Shown here: positions 1 to 5,977 of the stretch, piece after piece
Position numbering within the stretch: the stretch's first letter is position 1
How the letters are laid out: every line of letters begins with the position of its first letter
Origin: an uncultured Lachnospiraceae bacterium
GTDB lineage: Bacteria; Bacillota; Clostridia; Lachnospirales; Lachnospiraceae
Direction of reading: 5' to 3'
Assembly: GCA_934359535.1 (NCBI GenBank)
Contig: CAKRLN010000112.1
Location: 1-7,041 of the forward strand
Length of the DNA stretch: 7,041 bases
Notes under the pieces: model-generated
Told to the model about the DNA's origin: nothing
The model's database searches: none
What the model saw: only the letters and a program-made list of their open reading frames with translations
Position numbers and translations under genes: made by a program

Positions 1-1830
1 AAGCATTTCCAGGGACCGTGCATGATTCTTGCCGGTCCCGGTTCTGGAAAGACCTTCGTTATCACACAAAGAACAGTTAATTTAATAAAAGAGTATGGAG
101 TGGATCCCTCGAATATTCTGGTGATTACCTTTACCAGAGCTGCTGCGAATGAAATGAAACAGCGCTTTCAAAAGCTGATGAACGGGGAGGGAAAAAGCGT
201 CACCTTCGGAACCTTTCATTCCGTTTATTTTATGGTATTAAAGTATGCTTATCATTTTCAGGCAGCGAACATTATTACGGACGAGAAGAAATATCAGTTT
301 ATGAGGCAGCTTCTGACAAAATATAAGCTGGAATATGATGATGAGAGTGAACTGATCGGTGGAATTTTTCGGGAGATCAGCATGATAAAAAATACACGGA
401 TTCCACTTGAAAATTTTTATTCTTCATCGTGTGGAGAAGAAATTTTTCGCAGTATCTATGAGGATTATCACAAGCTGCTTCACAGCCAGAAGCTGATTGA
501 TTTTGATGATATGCTGCTATATACGTATGAGCTTTTTTGTGCAAGAAAAGATATTCTTATGGCATGGCAGAAAAAATACCGTTACATACTGGTCGATGAA
601 TTTCAGGATATCAATCAGCTGCAATATGATATTTTAAAAATGCTGTCGCTTCCGGAAAATAATCTGTTTATCGTAGGAGATGATGATCAGTCTATTTACC
701 GGTTCCGTGGTTCAAAGCCGGAGATTATGCTTGGGTTTGAAAAGAATTATCCGGGTGCCAGAAAAATTCTGCTGGACAGGAATTACAGGTGTCAGAAAAA
801 TATTGTGGAGGCTTCGCTTAATCTGATCAGCTATAATAAAGAACGGTTTGATAAACAGATTTTTGCAGGGAAGGAAGCACAAGCTCCGGTACGGATTTTG
901 GATTTTTTGCAGCAGAAGGAACAAAATCTCTTTGTTATCCAGGAAATTGGTAAAGCCATCCAAAATGGGGCAGATTATAAGGAATTTGCTGTGTTATTTC
1001 GGACGAATACACAGCCAAGGCTTTTGATGGAACAGATGATGGAGTATAATATTCCGTTTAAAACAAAGGAGCAGTTACCAAATCTGTATGACCATTGGAT
1101 CGCAAAGGACATATTTACCTATATCAGAATTGCGCATGGGAGTAGGGAACGGGCAGATTTCCTTCAGATAGTGAACCGGCCGAAACGTTATATCGGGCGC
1201 GAATCCATGCAGAACAATGAAGTTGATATGCGGGAATGGGAACGTTATTATAACGAGAATAAACAGCCTTGGATCGCAGAGCGTATCAGGCGTTTTTCCT
1301 ATGATCTGAATATGCTTACACAGATGAGTCCGTATGCAGCTGTCAATTATATCCGCAAAGGGATTGGCTACGATTCTTATCTGAAGGAATTTGCACAATA
1401 CCGTCATATAAAGCTGGAGGATCTGACGGACATTTTAGATGAGCTTCAGGGAACTGCGAAAGGATATAAAAGCTATGAGCAGTGGATGGATCAAATTGAA
1501 AAATTAACAGAAGAAATGCAAAAACAGGAATCACAGAAAAAAAATAATCCGGATGCAGTAACCCTTGCTACGCTGCACAGCTCAAAGGGACTGGAATTTG
1601 ACCAGGTATATATTCTTGATGTAAATGAAGGGATTATGCCCTATAAAAAAGCTGTGCTTGTAAAGGAGTTAGAGGAAGAACGGAGAATGTTTTATGTCGG
1701 AATGACAAGAGCCAAAAGGAAGCTGACGCTTTGCAGTGTGCAGAATCTGAATAATAAAACAATGGAAGGCTCCAGGTTCCTGAAGGAATGTATACAAAGA
1801 AAGGATGAAATCAATCATCCATTTCGTTGA
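1..1830 (+). CDS. UvrD/PcrA-like superfamily 1 ATP-dependent DNA helicase, 5' end cut by the window edge
   Basis: The reading frame is open from base 1, and the first seven visible residues (KHFQGPC) precede the Met at 22. That Met is therefore internal: the usual N-terminal Q-motif region lies to the left and roughly 15-25 residues are missing. SF1A helicase motifs appear in order: Walker A GPGSGKT (visible residues 12-18), motif Ia FTRAAANEM, Walker B DEFQD (about 199-203), motif III GDDDQSIYRFRG (about 226-237), motif IV RNYRC, motif V LHSSKGLEF and motif VI YVGMTRAKRKL near the C-terminus. Such proteins translocate 3'-5' on single-stranded DNA using ATP and act in repair, replication restart or recombination. 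At about 610 visible residues it is shorter than typical PcrA/UvrD (over 700) and lacks their long C-terminal tail, so it is probably an accessory paralogue rather than PcrA itself. Its last 20 bases overlap the convergent DUF1292 gene. Confidence 0.94.
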   Translation, partial: KHFQGPCMILAGPGSGKTFVITQRTVNLIKEYGVDPSNILVITFTRAAANEMKQRFQKLMNGEGKSVTFGTFHSVYFMVLKYAYHFQAANIITDEKKYQFMRQLLTKYKLEYDDESELIGGIFREISMIKNTRIPLENFYSSSCGEEIFRSIYEDYHKLLHSQKLIDFDDMLLYTYELFCARKDILMAWQKKYRYILVDEFQDINQLQYDILKMLSLPENNLFIVGDDDQSIYRFRGSKPEIMLGFEKNYPGARKILLDRNYRCQKNIVEASLNLISYNKERFDKQIFAGKEAQAPVRILDFLQQKEQNLFVIQEIGKAIQNGADYKEFAVLFRTNTQPRLLMEQMMEYNIPFKTKEQLPNLYDHWIAKDIFTYIRIAHGSRERADFLQIVNRPKRYIGRESMQNNEVDMREWERYYNENKQPWIAERIRRFSYDLNMLTQMSPYAAVNYIRKGIGYDSYLKEFAQYRHIKLEDLTDILDELQGTAKGYKSYEQWMDQIEKLTEEMQKQESQKKNNPDAVTLATLHSSKGLEFDQVYILDVNEGIMPYKKAVLVKELEEERRMFYVGMTRAKRKLTLCSVQNLNNKTMEGSRFLKECIQRKDEINHPFR

Positions 1831-1845
1831 ACATGATTTCATCCT
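1802..1845. repeat. Perfect 12-bp inverted repeat spanning the convergent gene overlap; possible RNA hairpin or bidirectional terminator
   Basis: AGGATGAAATCA (1802-1813) is matched by its exact reverse complement TGATTTCATCCT (1834-1845), leaving a 20-base loop that contains the helicase stop codon (1828-1830). A nested alternative hairpin, GGATGA/TCATCC (1803-1808 with 1815-1820), uses the same left arm. There is no T-run on the rightward exit. The leftward exit reads TTCTTTG, which is only moderately U-rich. The repeat is read as coding sequence by both genes, and part of the symmetry reflects Asp-Glu-Ile codons used in each. Terminator function is inferred from position and is not certain. 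Confidence 0.5.
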
Positions 1846-2134
1846 GAATTTCATCAAAACGGTCGATAACCGCTTCATATTCATCATCGTCTTCGATATT
1901 TTCTACGGATGGAAGTCCCTGGGCATCTTCGTAATAACGATAAACATAGATGTCTCCTTCGGCATTTTCGTTCCCCTTATCATCAAGTGGAATTAATGCG
2001 ATATAGTCCTGCTCGCCAAGATCAAAGATTGTAAAAATTTTACATTCTACCTCACCGTCATCTAAAGTGAGTGTAACCCGGATGTCATCCATTTCGTCTT
2101 CTGTTACAGGGGTTGCTTTTTCGTTCTGGCTCAT
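1811..2134 (-). CDS. DUF1292 family small acidic protein
   Basis: This 107-residue protein is strongly acidic. An N-terminal DDIRVTLTLDDGEVEC strand region is followed by a core of the type FDLGEQDYIALIPLDD and YVYRYYED, and the tail is rich in Asp and Glu. That layout (short beta core reading 'YIALIPLDD', then an acidic C-terminus) matches the DUF1292/YrzB family, which is widespread in Firmicutes and has no established biochemical role. It has no signal peptide or membrane segment, so it should be cytoplasmic. The ATG at 2132-2134 is preceded, reading leftward, by AAAGGA (bases 2142-2147) at 7-base spacing, which supports this start. It lies 39 bases downstream of the HD-GYP gene on the same strand and is probably co-transcribed with it. 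Its 3' end overlaps the helicase gene by 20 bases tail to tail. Confidence 0.85.
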   Translation of the reverse strand: MSQNEKATPVTEDEMDDIRVTLTLDDGEVECKIFTIFDLGEQDYIALIPLDDKGNENAEGDIYVYRYYEDAQGLPSVENIEDDDEYEAVIDRFDEIQDEIMFNEMDD

Positions 2135-2173
2135 AGTTTGGTCCTTTCTTGTGTATGATTCATAAATTTCAGG

Positions 2174-3265
2174 TTATGCAATAGCTTCGATATAGAGTTC
2201 CGGATGATCGTTCAAGTCGAGAAAATCTCCGGATTCAAGTTGTAGAATCGGCCGTGTTGGCTGTTCTGTAATAAGAACAATCCGGGCAATCACATGGTTG
2301 CTTAAAAGCACATGGCTGTTGACATAGGAGCTTGCAATCCGCTCCAGAAAAACAGGAAGAAATTTGGGATTATAATGGTCAAATCCTTCTTCTTCAAAGG
2401 TTGCGATGACATCGAATGGACAAAGACCATCGCGGTAACAGCGGTTAGAGGTCATTGCATCATAGACGTCCGCGATTGATACAATAGACGCATAATCGTC
2501 GATTTGATCTCCTTTTAAGTGCAAAGGGTATCCAGTTCCATCAAAACGTTCATGATGCTGCAACACGGCATTTTTAACACGAGGATCGATATCCTGGTTT
2601 TTTAATGTATCATAGCCAAATTGCGGATGCATTTTGATAAATTCAAATTCCTGTTTTGTGAGCTTCGCAGGCTTTAGCAGAATATCATCCGGAATTTTAG
2701 CTTTGCCGATATCATGTAAAAGACCGGCAAGTGTAAGAGTATTCAGATCATTCTCATCCATATGAAACCAGGTTCCAATAAGGCGGCAGATGATCGATAC
2801 GTTGACACAGTGTGCATAGGTTGAATCATCCAGTTCCTGCATGTTATGCAGCATGCCTAAGATAGAAAAAGCGGTAGGGTTGTCATCGAACAGCTGGATT
2901 GTCTCATGGAGCAGACCAGCACTGTCAATGGGAACGTTTTTGATAATGATATCGTTAATTGCATTTTTTAACCCGCTTACCTGAAGCTTATAATGGGTTG
3001 CAAATTTTTTGTAGGAGGTGGAGTTTAAAAGCCGGTTGACATAATCCTGACGAATCTCGTTCTTTAGTGTAAGCAGTTCCTTTGCTTCCACAGGAAGCTC
3101 TCCATCCGAAATGGGGACAAAAGAAATCTGGTAATATTTGATTCGGGAAATCATTTGCCGTGACAGAACAGAGTTTCGTGGAAGAATTAACTGTCCTTTT
3201 GGGGAAAAGACGTCTTTGGAAACGACCATCCCAACGATTAGTTTATCTATGGAAATATTAGGCAT
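2174..3265 (-). CDS. HD-GYP domain protein, predicted cyclic-di-GMP phosphodiesterase
   Basis: The protein has 363 residues. An N-terminal segment (about 1-60, beginning MPNISIDKLIVGMVV) resembles the small beta domain often found before clostridial HD-GYP domains. A helical linker follows, then the HD-GYP domain (about 145-310). Visible metal and signature residues are H152 (YAHCVNVS), H184-D185 (LLHDIGK), H213 (KMHPQFG), H237-H238 and the full HHERFDGTGYP signature (237-247), and D266 (SIADVYDAM). All key ligands are present, so it is predicted active, hydrolysing cyclic di-GMP (some relatives act on cGAMP). A short C-terminal beta module (about 325-363, containing TRPILQLESGDFLDL) follows. 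There are no membrane segments and no receiver domain. The frame stays open upstream to 3367, but the start at 3265 is preferred: AGGAGG lies 5 bases ahead of it, and the promoter -10 box (3311-3316) lies downstream of the longer start. Confidence 0.94.
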   Translation of the reverse strand: MPNISIDKLIVGMVVSKDVFSPKGQLILPRNSVLSRQMISRIKYYQISFVPISDGELPVEAKELLTLKNEIRQDYVNRLLNSTSYKKFATHYKLQVSGLKNAINDIIIKNVPIDSAGLLHETIQLFDDNPTAFSILGMLHNMQELDDSTYAHCVNVSIICRLIGTWFHMDENDLNTLTLAGLLHDIGKAKIPDDILLKPAKLTKQEFEFIKMHPQFGYDTLKNQDIDPRVKNAVLQHHERFDGTGYPLHLKGDQIDDYASIVSIADVYDAMTSNRCYRDGLCPFDVIATFEEEGFDHYNPKFLPVFLERIASSYVNSHVLLSNHVIARIVLITEQPTRPILQLESGDFLDLNDHPELYIEAIA

Positions 3266-3270
3266 ACCGT

Positions 3271-3276
3271 CCTCCT
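3271..3276 (-). promoter_or_regulatory. Shine-Dalgarno site that fixes the HD-GYP start
   Basis: Reading leftward the bases are AGGAGG, a perfect match to the anti-SD sequence, 5 bases from the ATG at 3263-3265. Starting at the next upstream ATG (3281-3283) would put this site inside the coding region, which argues for the shorter protein. Confidence 0.85.
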
Positions 3277-3310
3277 GGTACATCAAATGCGCTTTATAGC
3301 ATCTTTTAAT

Positions 3311-3337
3311 GTTATAATAATTTTTTTGACTTGTCAA
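3311..3337 (-). promoter_or_regulatory. SigA-type promoter for the HD-GYP/DUF1292 unit
   Basis: On the minus strand the -35 box is a perfect TTGACA (3332-3337) and the -10 box is TATAAC (3311-3316, five of six). The 15-base spacer is shorter than the optimal 17. The expected transcript start near 3304 leaves a leader of about 40 bases before the ATG at 3265. Confidence 0.6.
3326..3337. promoter_or_regulatory. Short palindrome TTGAC-TT-GTCAA over the leftward -35 box; possible operator
   Basis: Two 5-bp arms surround a 2-base centre. The site exactly covers the TTGACA -35 element of the leftward promoter and lies 23 bases from the -35 of the rightward promoter, so a bound protein could affect either direction. 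Arms this short could also arise because TTGAC is itself a -35-like word. No regulator is identified. Confidence 0.3.
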
Positions 3338-3360
3338 TTGCTTATATCTGCAAAAAGATC

Positions 3361-3389
3361 TATACAAAAAAATATAAAAAAGATATAAT
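3361..3389 (+). promoter_or_regulatory. SigA-type promoter for the GH13-like/DUF5662/sigK genes
   Basis: The -35 box TATACA (3361-3366, four of six) and perfect -10 box TATAAT (3384-3389) are separated by 17 bases. The predicted start of transcription is near 3396. An alternative extended -10 word, TGTTATAAT, lies farther upstream at 3310-3318 but has no recognisable -35 box. Confidence 0.6.
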
Positions 3390-3411
3390 TAGATATTAGT
3401 GAAAAGTTTAC

Positions 3412-3417
3412 AGGTGG
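3412..3417 (+). promoter_or_regulatory. Shine-Dalgarno site that selects the ATG at 3426
   Basis: AGGTGG (one mismatch to AGGAGG) lies 8 bases before the ATG at 3426-3428. The upstream in-frame GTG at 3399 has no ribosome site and would begin only about three bases after the predicted transcription start, so ATG 3426 is preferred. Confidence 0.7.
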
Positions 3418-3425
3418 GTGAAAAG

Positions 3426-5300
3426 ATGCAATATCGGACGAGCGAAGGAAATTATGTCAAGATGGGACCTGACAGAAAGGAGCATCATGTCATTTTTACC
3501 TTTGAAGGGGAAAAGGAAGACAAATGTGAAATTGTGCTTCTTGACCAAAAGACCGGAGAGAAGACAAAGATACCGGCAAAGAATGAATACTGCAAGGGCT
3601 CGCTGCGTTCGGTAGCTGTCTGGAATGTTGATATGGATCAGATGCTGTATTACTATGAAATCAACGGAGAGCAGGTGTTGGATCCGTATGCACCAGCAAT
3701 TGCAGGAAGAGAAAACTGGAATGATAAAAAGCGGGCGAAAAAGCAGTACCAGGTGTATGGACGGATGGAGCCTGATTACGATTCATGGGATGGAGATAAA
3801 AATCCGGAGATTCCACGACAGGATATGGTTATGTATAAGCTTCATGTAAGAGGGTTTACGATGGATTTCAACAAAAAGGATCTGCAGGCTGGGACCTATT
3901 ATGCGCTGGAAAAGAAGCTTTCCTATCTGAAAAGACTGGGTGTTACAACAGTGGAACTGCTGCCAGTGTACGAATTTGAAGAATTTTTTGTTCCAAAGAA
4001 GCAGGAGATTCCTGATTATCTGAAGGACCGGCTGGAAGCTTATCAATATACGACAGAACAAAAGGATGCTGTCCTGAATGAAAAAATTAATTATTGGGGA
4101 TATGGACAGGGCAATTATTTTGCAGTGAAAGCAGGGTATGCATCTGATAAGAAAAATCCATCTGCTGAGTTTCGAAATCTGGTCAAAAAGATGCATCAGC
4201 TTGGAATGGAATGCGTAATGGAAATGTATTTTCCAGATAATACGAATCACAACCTGATTCTGGATGCAATTCGTTACTGGACTGGAAATTATCATATCGA
4301 TGGATTTCATCTGCTTGGGCAGGATCTTCCGATCAAGGCGATAGTACAGGATGTCATGTTAAGTAGGACGAAGTTTTTTTATGAATCGTTTGATTCCGGA
4401 ATGCAAGAAACCGGACACCGCTATAAAAATTTATTTGTATACCGGGATGAATATCTCTTTCCTGCCAGAAGAATTTTGAATCATATCAATGGTGACATGC
4501 AGGAGTTCTTAAATCAGCAGAAAAAACAGGAACCACAAAAAGGGTTTGTGAATTATATTGCTGGGAATAATGGTTTTACACTGATGGATTCTCTTATGTA
4601 CAACGACCGCCATAATGAAGAGAATGGGGAGAACAATGAAGATGGAGGCGCCTGGAATTTCAGTTGCAATTATGGAATCGAAGGTCCGACAAGAAGGCGT
4701 TATATTCAGGAACTCCGTGAAAAGCAGTGGAGAAATGCAGTCATCATGCTTATGACTGCACAGGGGGTTCCATTGATCTGGGCTGGAGATGAAATGGGCA
4801 ATTCCCAAAAAGGAAATAACAATGCATATTGCCAGGATAACCCGACTGGCTGGACAAACTGGAGCAGTTCAATAACCAATACAAGAAAAACAGAATTTCT
4901 CCGAAAGATGATTGCTTTTCGCAGGGAACATACGCTGCTTGCCAATGATCGTCCATTCCAGTTCAGCGATTATAAGTCATATGGATGTCCGGATGTATCG
5001 TATCATGGGGAGAGTGCGTGGCTGTCTGGAATTCATCCGGGAAGAATGTGTATCGGGGTACTCTATTGTGGTGCCTATGCGCCGGAAGGAACGGATACAG
5101 ATGATATCTATATTGGCTTTAATTTTTTCTCCGGGATCAGTTCACTGGCACTTCCGAGATTGAAGGAACAAAAAAAATGGTATATGGCTGTGAACAGTGC
5201 GGACAAAAAACAGCCATTTTATGAGGAGCCGCAGATTTACAGAAATCAGCAGCTTTTAACGCTGAGTCCGCAGTCAATATGTATTTTGATAGGAAAGTAG
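3426..5300 (+). CDS. GH13 (alpha-amylase clan) debranching-enzyme-like protein with a degenerate catalytic site; probable pseudoenzyme
   Basis: The protein has 624 residues. The N-terminal part (about 1-105) is a CBM48/isoamylase-N-like beta domain ending in the debranching-type words YYYEINGEQVLDPYA. The barrel starts with MVMYKLHVRGFTMD (134-147) and VELLPVYEFEE (176-186), then YWGYGQGNYFA (from 223). Region IV neighbours are strongly GlgX/pullulanase-like: GFTLMDSLMYN, RHNEENGENNEDG and WAGDEMGNSQKGNNNAYCQDN. A C-terminal beta region follows. Catalytic positions are altered. Region I has Glu266 in place of Asp, and Pro-Asp (270-271) in place of Asn-His. Region II reads DGFHLLGQ, with Leu297 where the nucleophile Asp belongs and His for the conserved Arg. 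Region III keeps the acid/base Glu320 (FFYESFDSG). Region IV reads AGNNGFTL, with Asn381-Asn382 where His-Asp is expected. Normal retaining alpha-glucan hydrolysis is therefore unlikely; a binding or regulatory role is inferred. There is no signal peptide, so it is cytoplasmic. The frame is intact, with a good promoter and ribosome site. Confidence 0.88.
   Translation: MQYRTSEGNYVKMGPDRKEHHVIFTFEGEKEDKCEIVLLDQKTGEKTKIPAKNEYCKGSLRSVAVWNVDMDQMLYYYEINGEQVLDPYAPAIAGRENWNDKKRAKKQYQVYGRMEPDYDSWDGDKNPEIPRQDMVMYKLHVRGFTMDFNKKDLQAGTYYALEKKLSYLKRLGVTTVELLPVYEFEEFFVPKKQEIPDYLKDRLEAYQYTTEQKDAVLNEKINYWGYGQGNYFAVKAGYASDKKNPSAEFRNLVKKMHQLGMECVMEMYFPDNTNHNLILDAIRYWTGNYHIDGFHLLGQDLPIKAIVQDVMLSRTKFFYESFDSGMQETGHRYKNLFVYRDEYLFPARRILNHINGDMQEFLNQQKKQEPQKGFVNYIAGNNGFTLMDSLMYNDRHNEENGENNEDGGAWNFSCNYGIEGPTRRRYIQELREKQWRNAVIMLMTAQGVPLIWAGDEMGNSQKGNNNAYCQDNPTGWTNWSSSITNTRKTEFLRKMIAFRREHTLLANDRPFQFSDYKSYGCPDVSYHGESAWLSGIHPGRMCIGVLYCGAYAPEGTDTDDIYIGFNFFSGISSLALPRLKEQKKWYMAVNSADKKQPFYEEPQIYRNQQLLTLSPQSICILIGK
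5291..5297 (+). promoter_or_regulatory. Ribosome site for the DUF5662 gene, abutting the GH13-like stop codon
   Basis: AGGAAAG ends directly before the TAG stop (5298-5300) of the preceding gene and lies 8 bases before the ATG at 5306. The alternative in-frame ATG at 5279 has no purine-rich site ahead of it. The layout suggests translational coupling. Confidence 0.6.
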
Positions 5301-5305
5301 AAACC

Positions 5306-5947
5306 ATGAAGATGTGGAAACATTTTTGCACAATTACAAAACATAAAATGCTGGTGATGAAAGGCTGCTTTAAGATCGGGCTTTATAAGCAGGGACTTTT
5401 GCACGATCTGTCTAAATATGGACCTACAGAATTTCTTGTGGGCTGTAAATATTACCGGGGCTATATGAGTCCGAATAATGCAGAGCGGGAGGATAAGGGA
5501 TATTCCTCTGCATGGCTGCATCATAAAGGGAGAAACAAGCATCATCTGGAATACTGGATCGATTATGGGGTTTCAAAGCCTGGAAAAACCGGTAACAGAC
5601 CGGGAATGTGTGGAATGAAGATGCCAATTCGTTATGTGGCAGAAATGTTTATTGACCGTATTTCAGCATCAAAAAATTATCAGAAGGATGCCTATACAGA
5701 CCGTAGCGCGCTTGACTATTACCGGAAGGGAATCGGTCATTATCTGATTCACGAGGACACTGCGGCAATGATTGAACTGCTTCTTGTCATGTTGGCGGCT
5801 GAAGGGGAGAAAACAACGTTATCCTATGTAAAAAACGAGGTTTTGAAAGGGAAAGTCCCTTATGAAAAAGAAATTTTAGATCATAAGAAAGAATTCTTTT
5901 TAACCAAATTAGCAGGGAAAAGCACCGAACAGGCTAAAAATTCATAG
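5306..5947 (+). CDS. DUF5662 family protein, HD-phosphohydrolase-like His/Asp pattern
   Basis: This 213-residue, mostly helical, soluble protein resembles the DUF5662 family, whose function is not established as far as I know. Recognisable family features are the N-terminal WKHFCTITKHK, then LLHDLSKYGPTEF, then AWLHHKGRNKHHLEYW and MPIRYVAEMFIDRISA. Candidate metal ligands are H13, H33-D34, H72-H73, H79-H80 and D117. The order His, His-Asp, His pairs, distant Asp recalls HD-superfamily phosphohydrolases; that link is my inference, not an assigned family role. The ATG at 5306 is preferred over the one at 5279 because only the former has a ribosome site. It begins 5 bases after the stop of the GH13-like gene and ends 30 bases before sigK, so the three genes probably share a transcript. 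Some members of this family have been labelled 'catalase' in older annotations; nothing here supports that. Confidence 0.82.
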   Translation: MKMWKHFCTITKHKMLVMKGCFKIGLYKQGLLHDLSKYGPTEFLVGCKYYRGYMSPNNAEREDKGYSSAWLHHKGRNKHHLEYWIDYGVSKPGKTGNRPGMCGMKMPIRYVAEMFIDRISASKNYQKDAYTDRSALDYYRKGIGHYLIHEDTAAMIELLLVMLAAEGEKTTLSYVKNEVLKGKVPYEKEILDHKKEFFLTKLAGKSTEQAKNS

Positions 5948-5950
5948 AAT
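5923..5950 (+). promoter_or_regulatory. Possible sporulation-type (SigE/SigK-like) promoter in front of sigK
   Basis: CACC (5923-5926) followed after 16 bases by CATAGAAT (5943-5950) resembles the SigK pattern (AC core, then CATAnnnTA) and matches the SigE -10 consensus CATACAAT at seven of eight positions. A start near 5957 would leave a leader of about 21 bases before the GTG at 5978. The motifs are loose and overlap the end of the DUF5662 gene, so this is tentative. Confidence 0.3.
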
Positions 5951-5977
5951 GTAGAAAGTAAGCATTTCGGGTGCAGT

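Noticed and set aside
1805..1996. Plus-strand open frame opposite the DUF1292 gene
   Set aside because: It has hydrophobic, biased composition produced by the complement of acidic codons, and no ribosome site; the DUF1292 reading has family similarity.
3266..3367. Longer start for the HD-GYP gene (34 extra residues from 3367)
   Set aside because: It would begin upstream of the TTGACA/TATAAC promoter, has no ribosome site, and the ATG at 3265 has a perfect AGGAGG 5 bases away.
3399..3425. GTG start at 3399 for the GH13-like gene (nine extra residues)
   Set aside because: It has no ribosome site and sits about three bases after the predicted transcription start; the ATG at 3426 has AGGTGG at good spacing.
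3783..4310. Minus-strand open frame of 175 codons opposite the GH13-like gene
   Set aside because: Its Ile/His/Phe-rich composition is typical of an antisense shadow, it resembles no family I know, and the plus-strand gene is clearly real.
5279..5305. ATG at 5279 as the DUF5662 start, overlapping the GH13-like gene
   Set aside because: No purine-rich site precedes it, while the ATG at 5306 has AGGAAAG 8 bases upstream and fits the family N-terminus.
5888..5899. Perfect palindrome AAAGAATTCTTT
   Set aside because: It lies inside the DUF5662 coding region, is A/T-rich and short, and occurs easily by chance in Lys/Glu/Phe codons.
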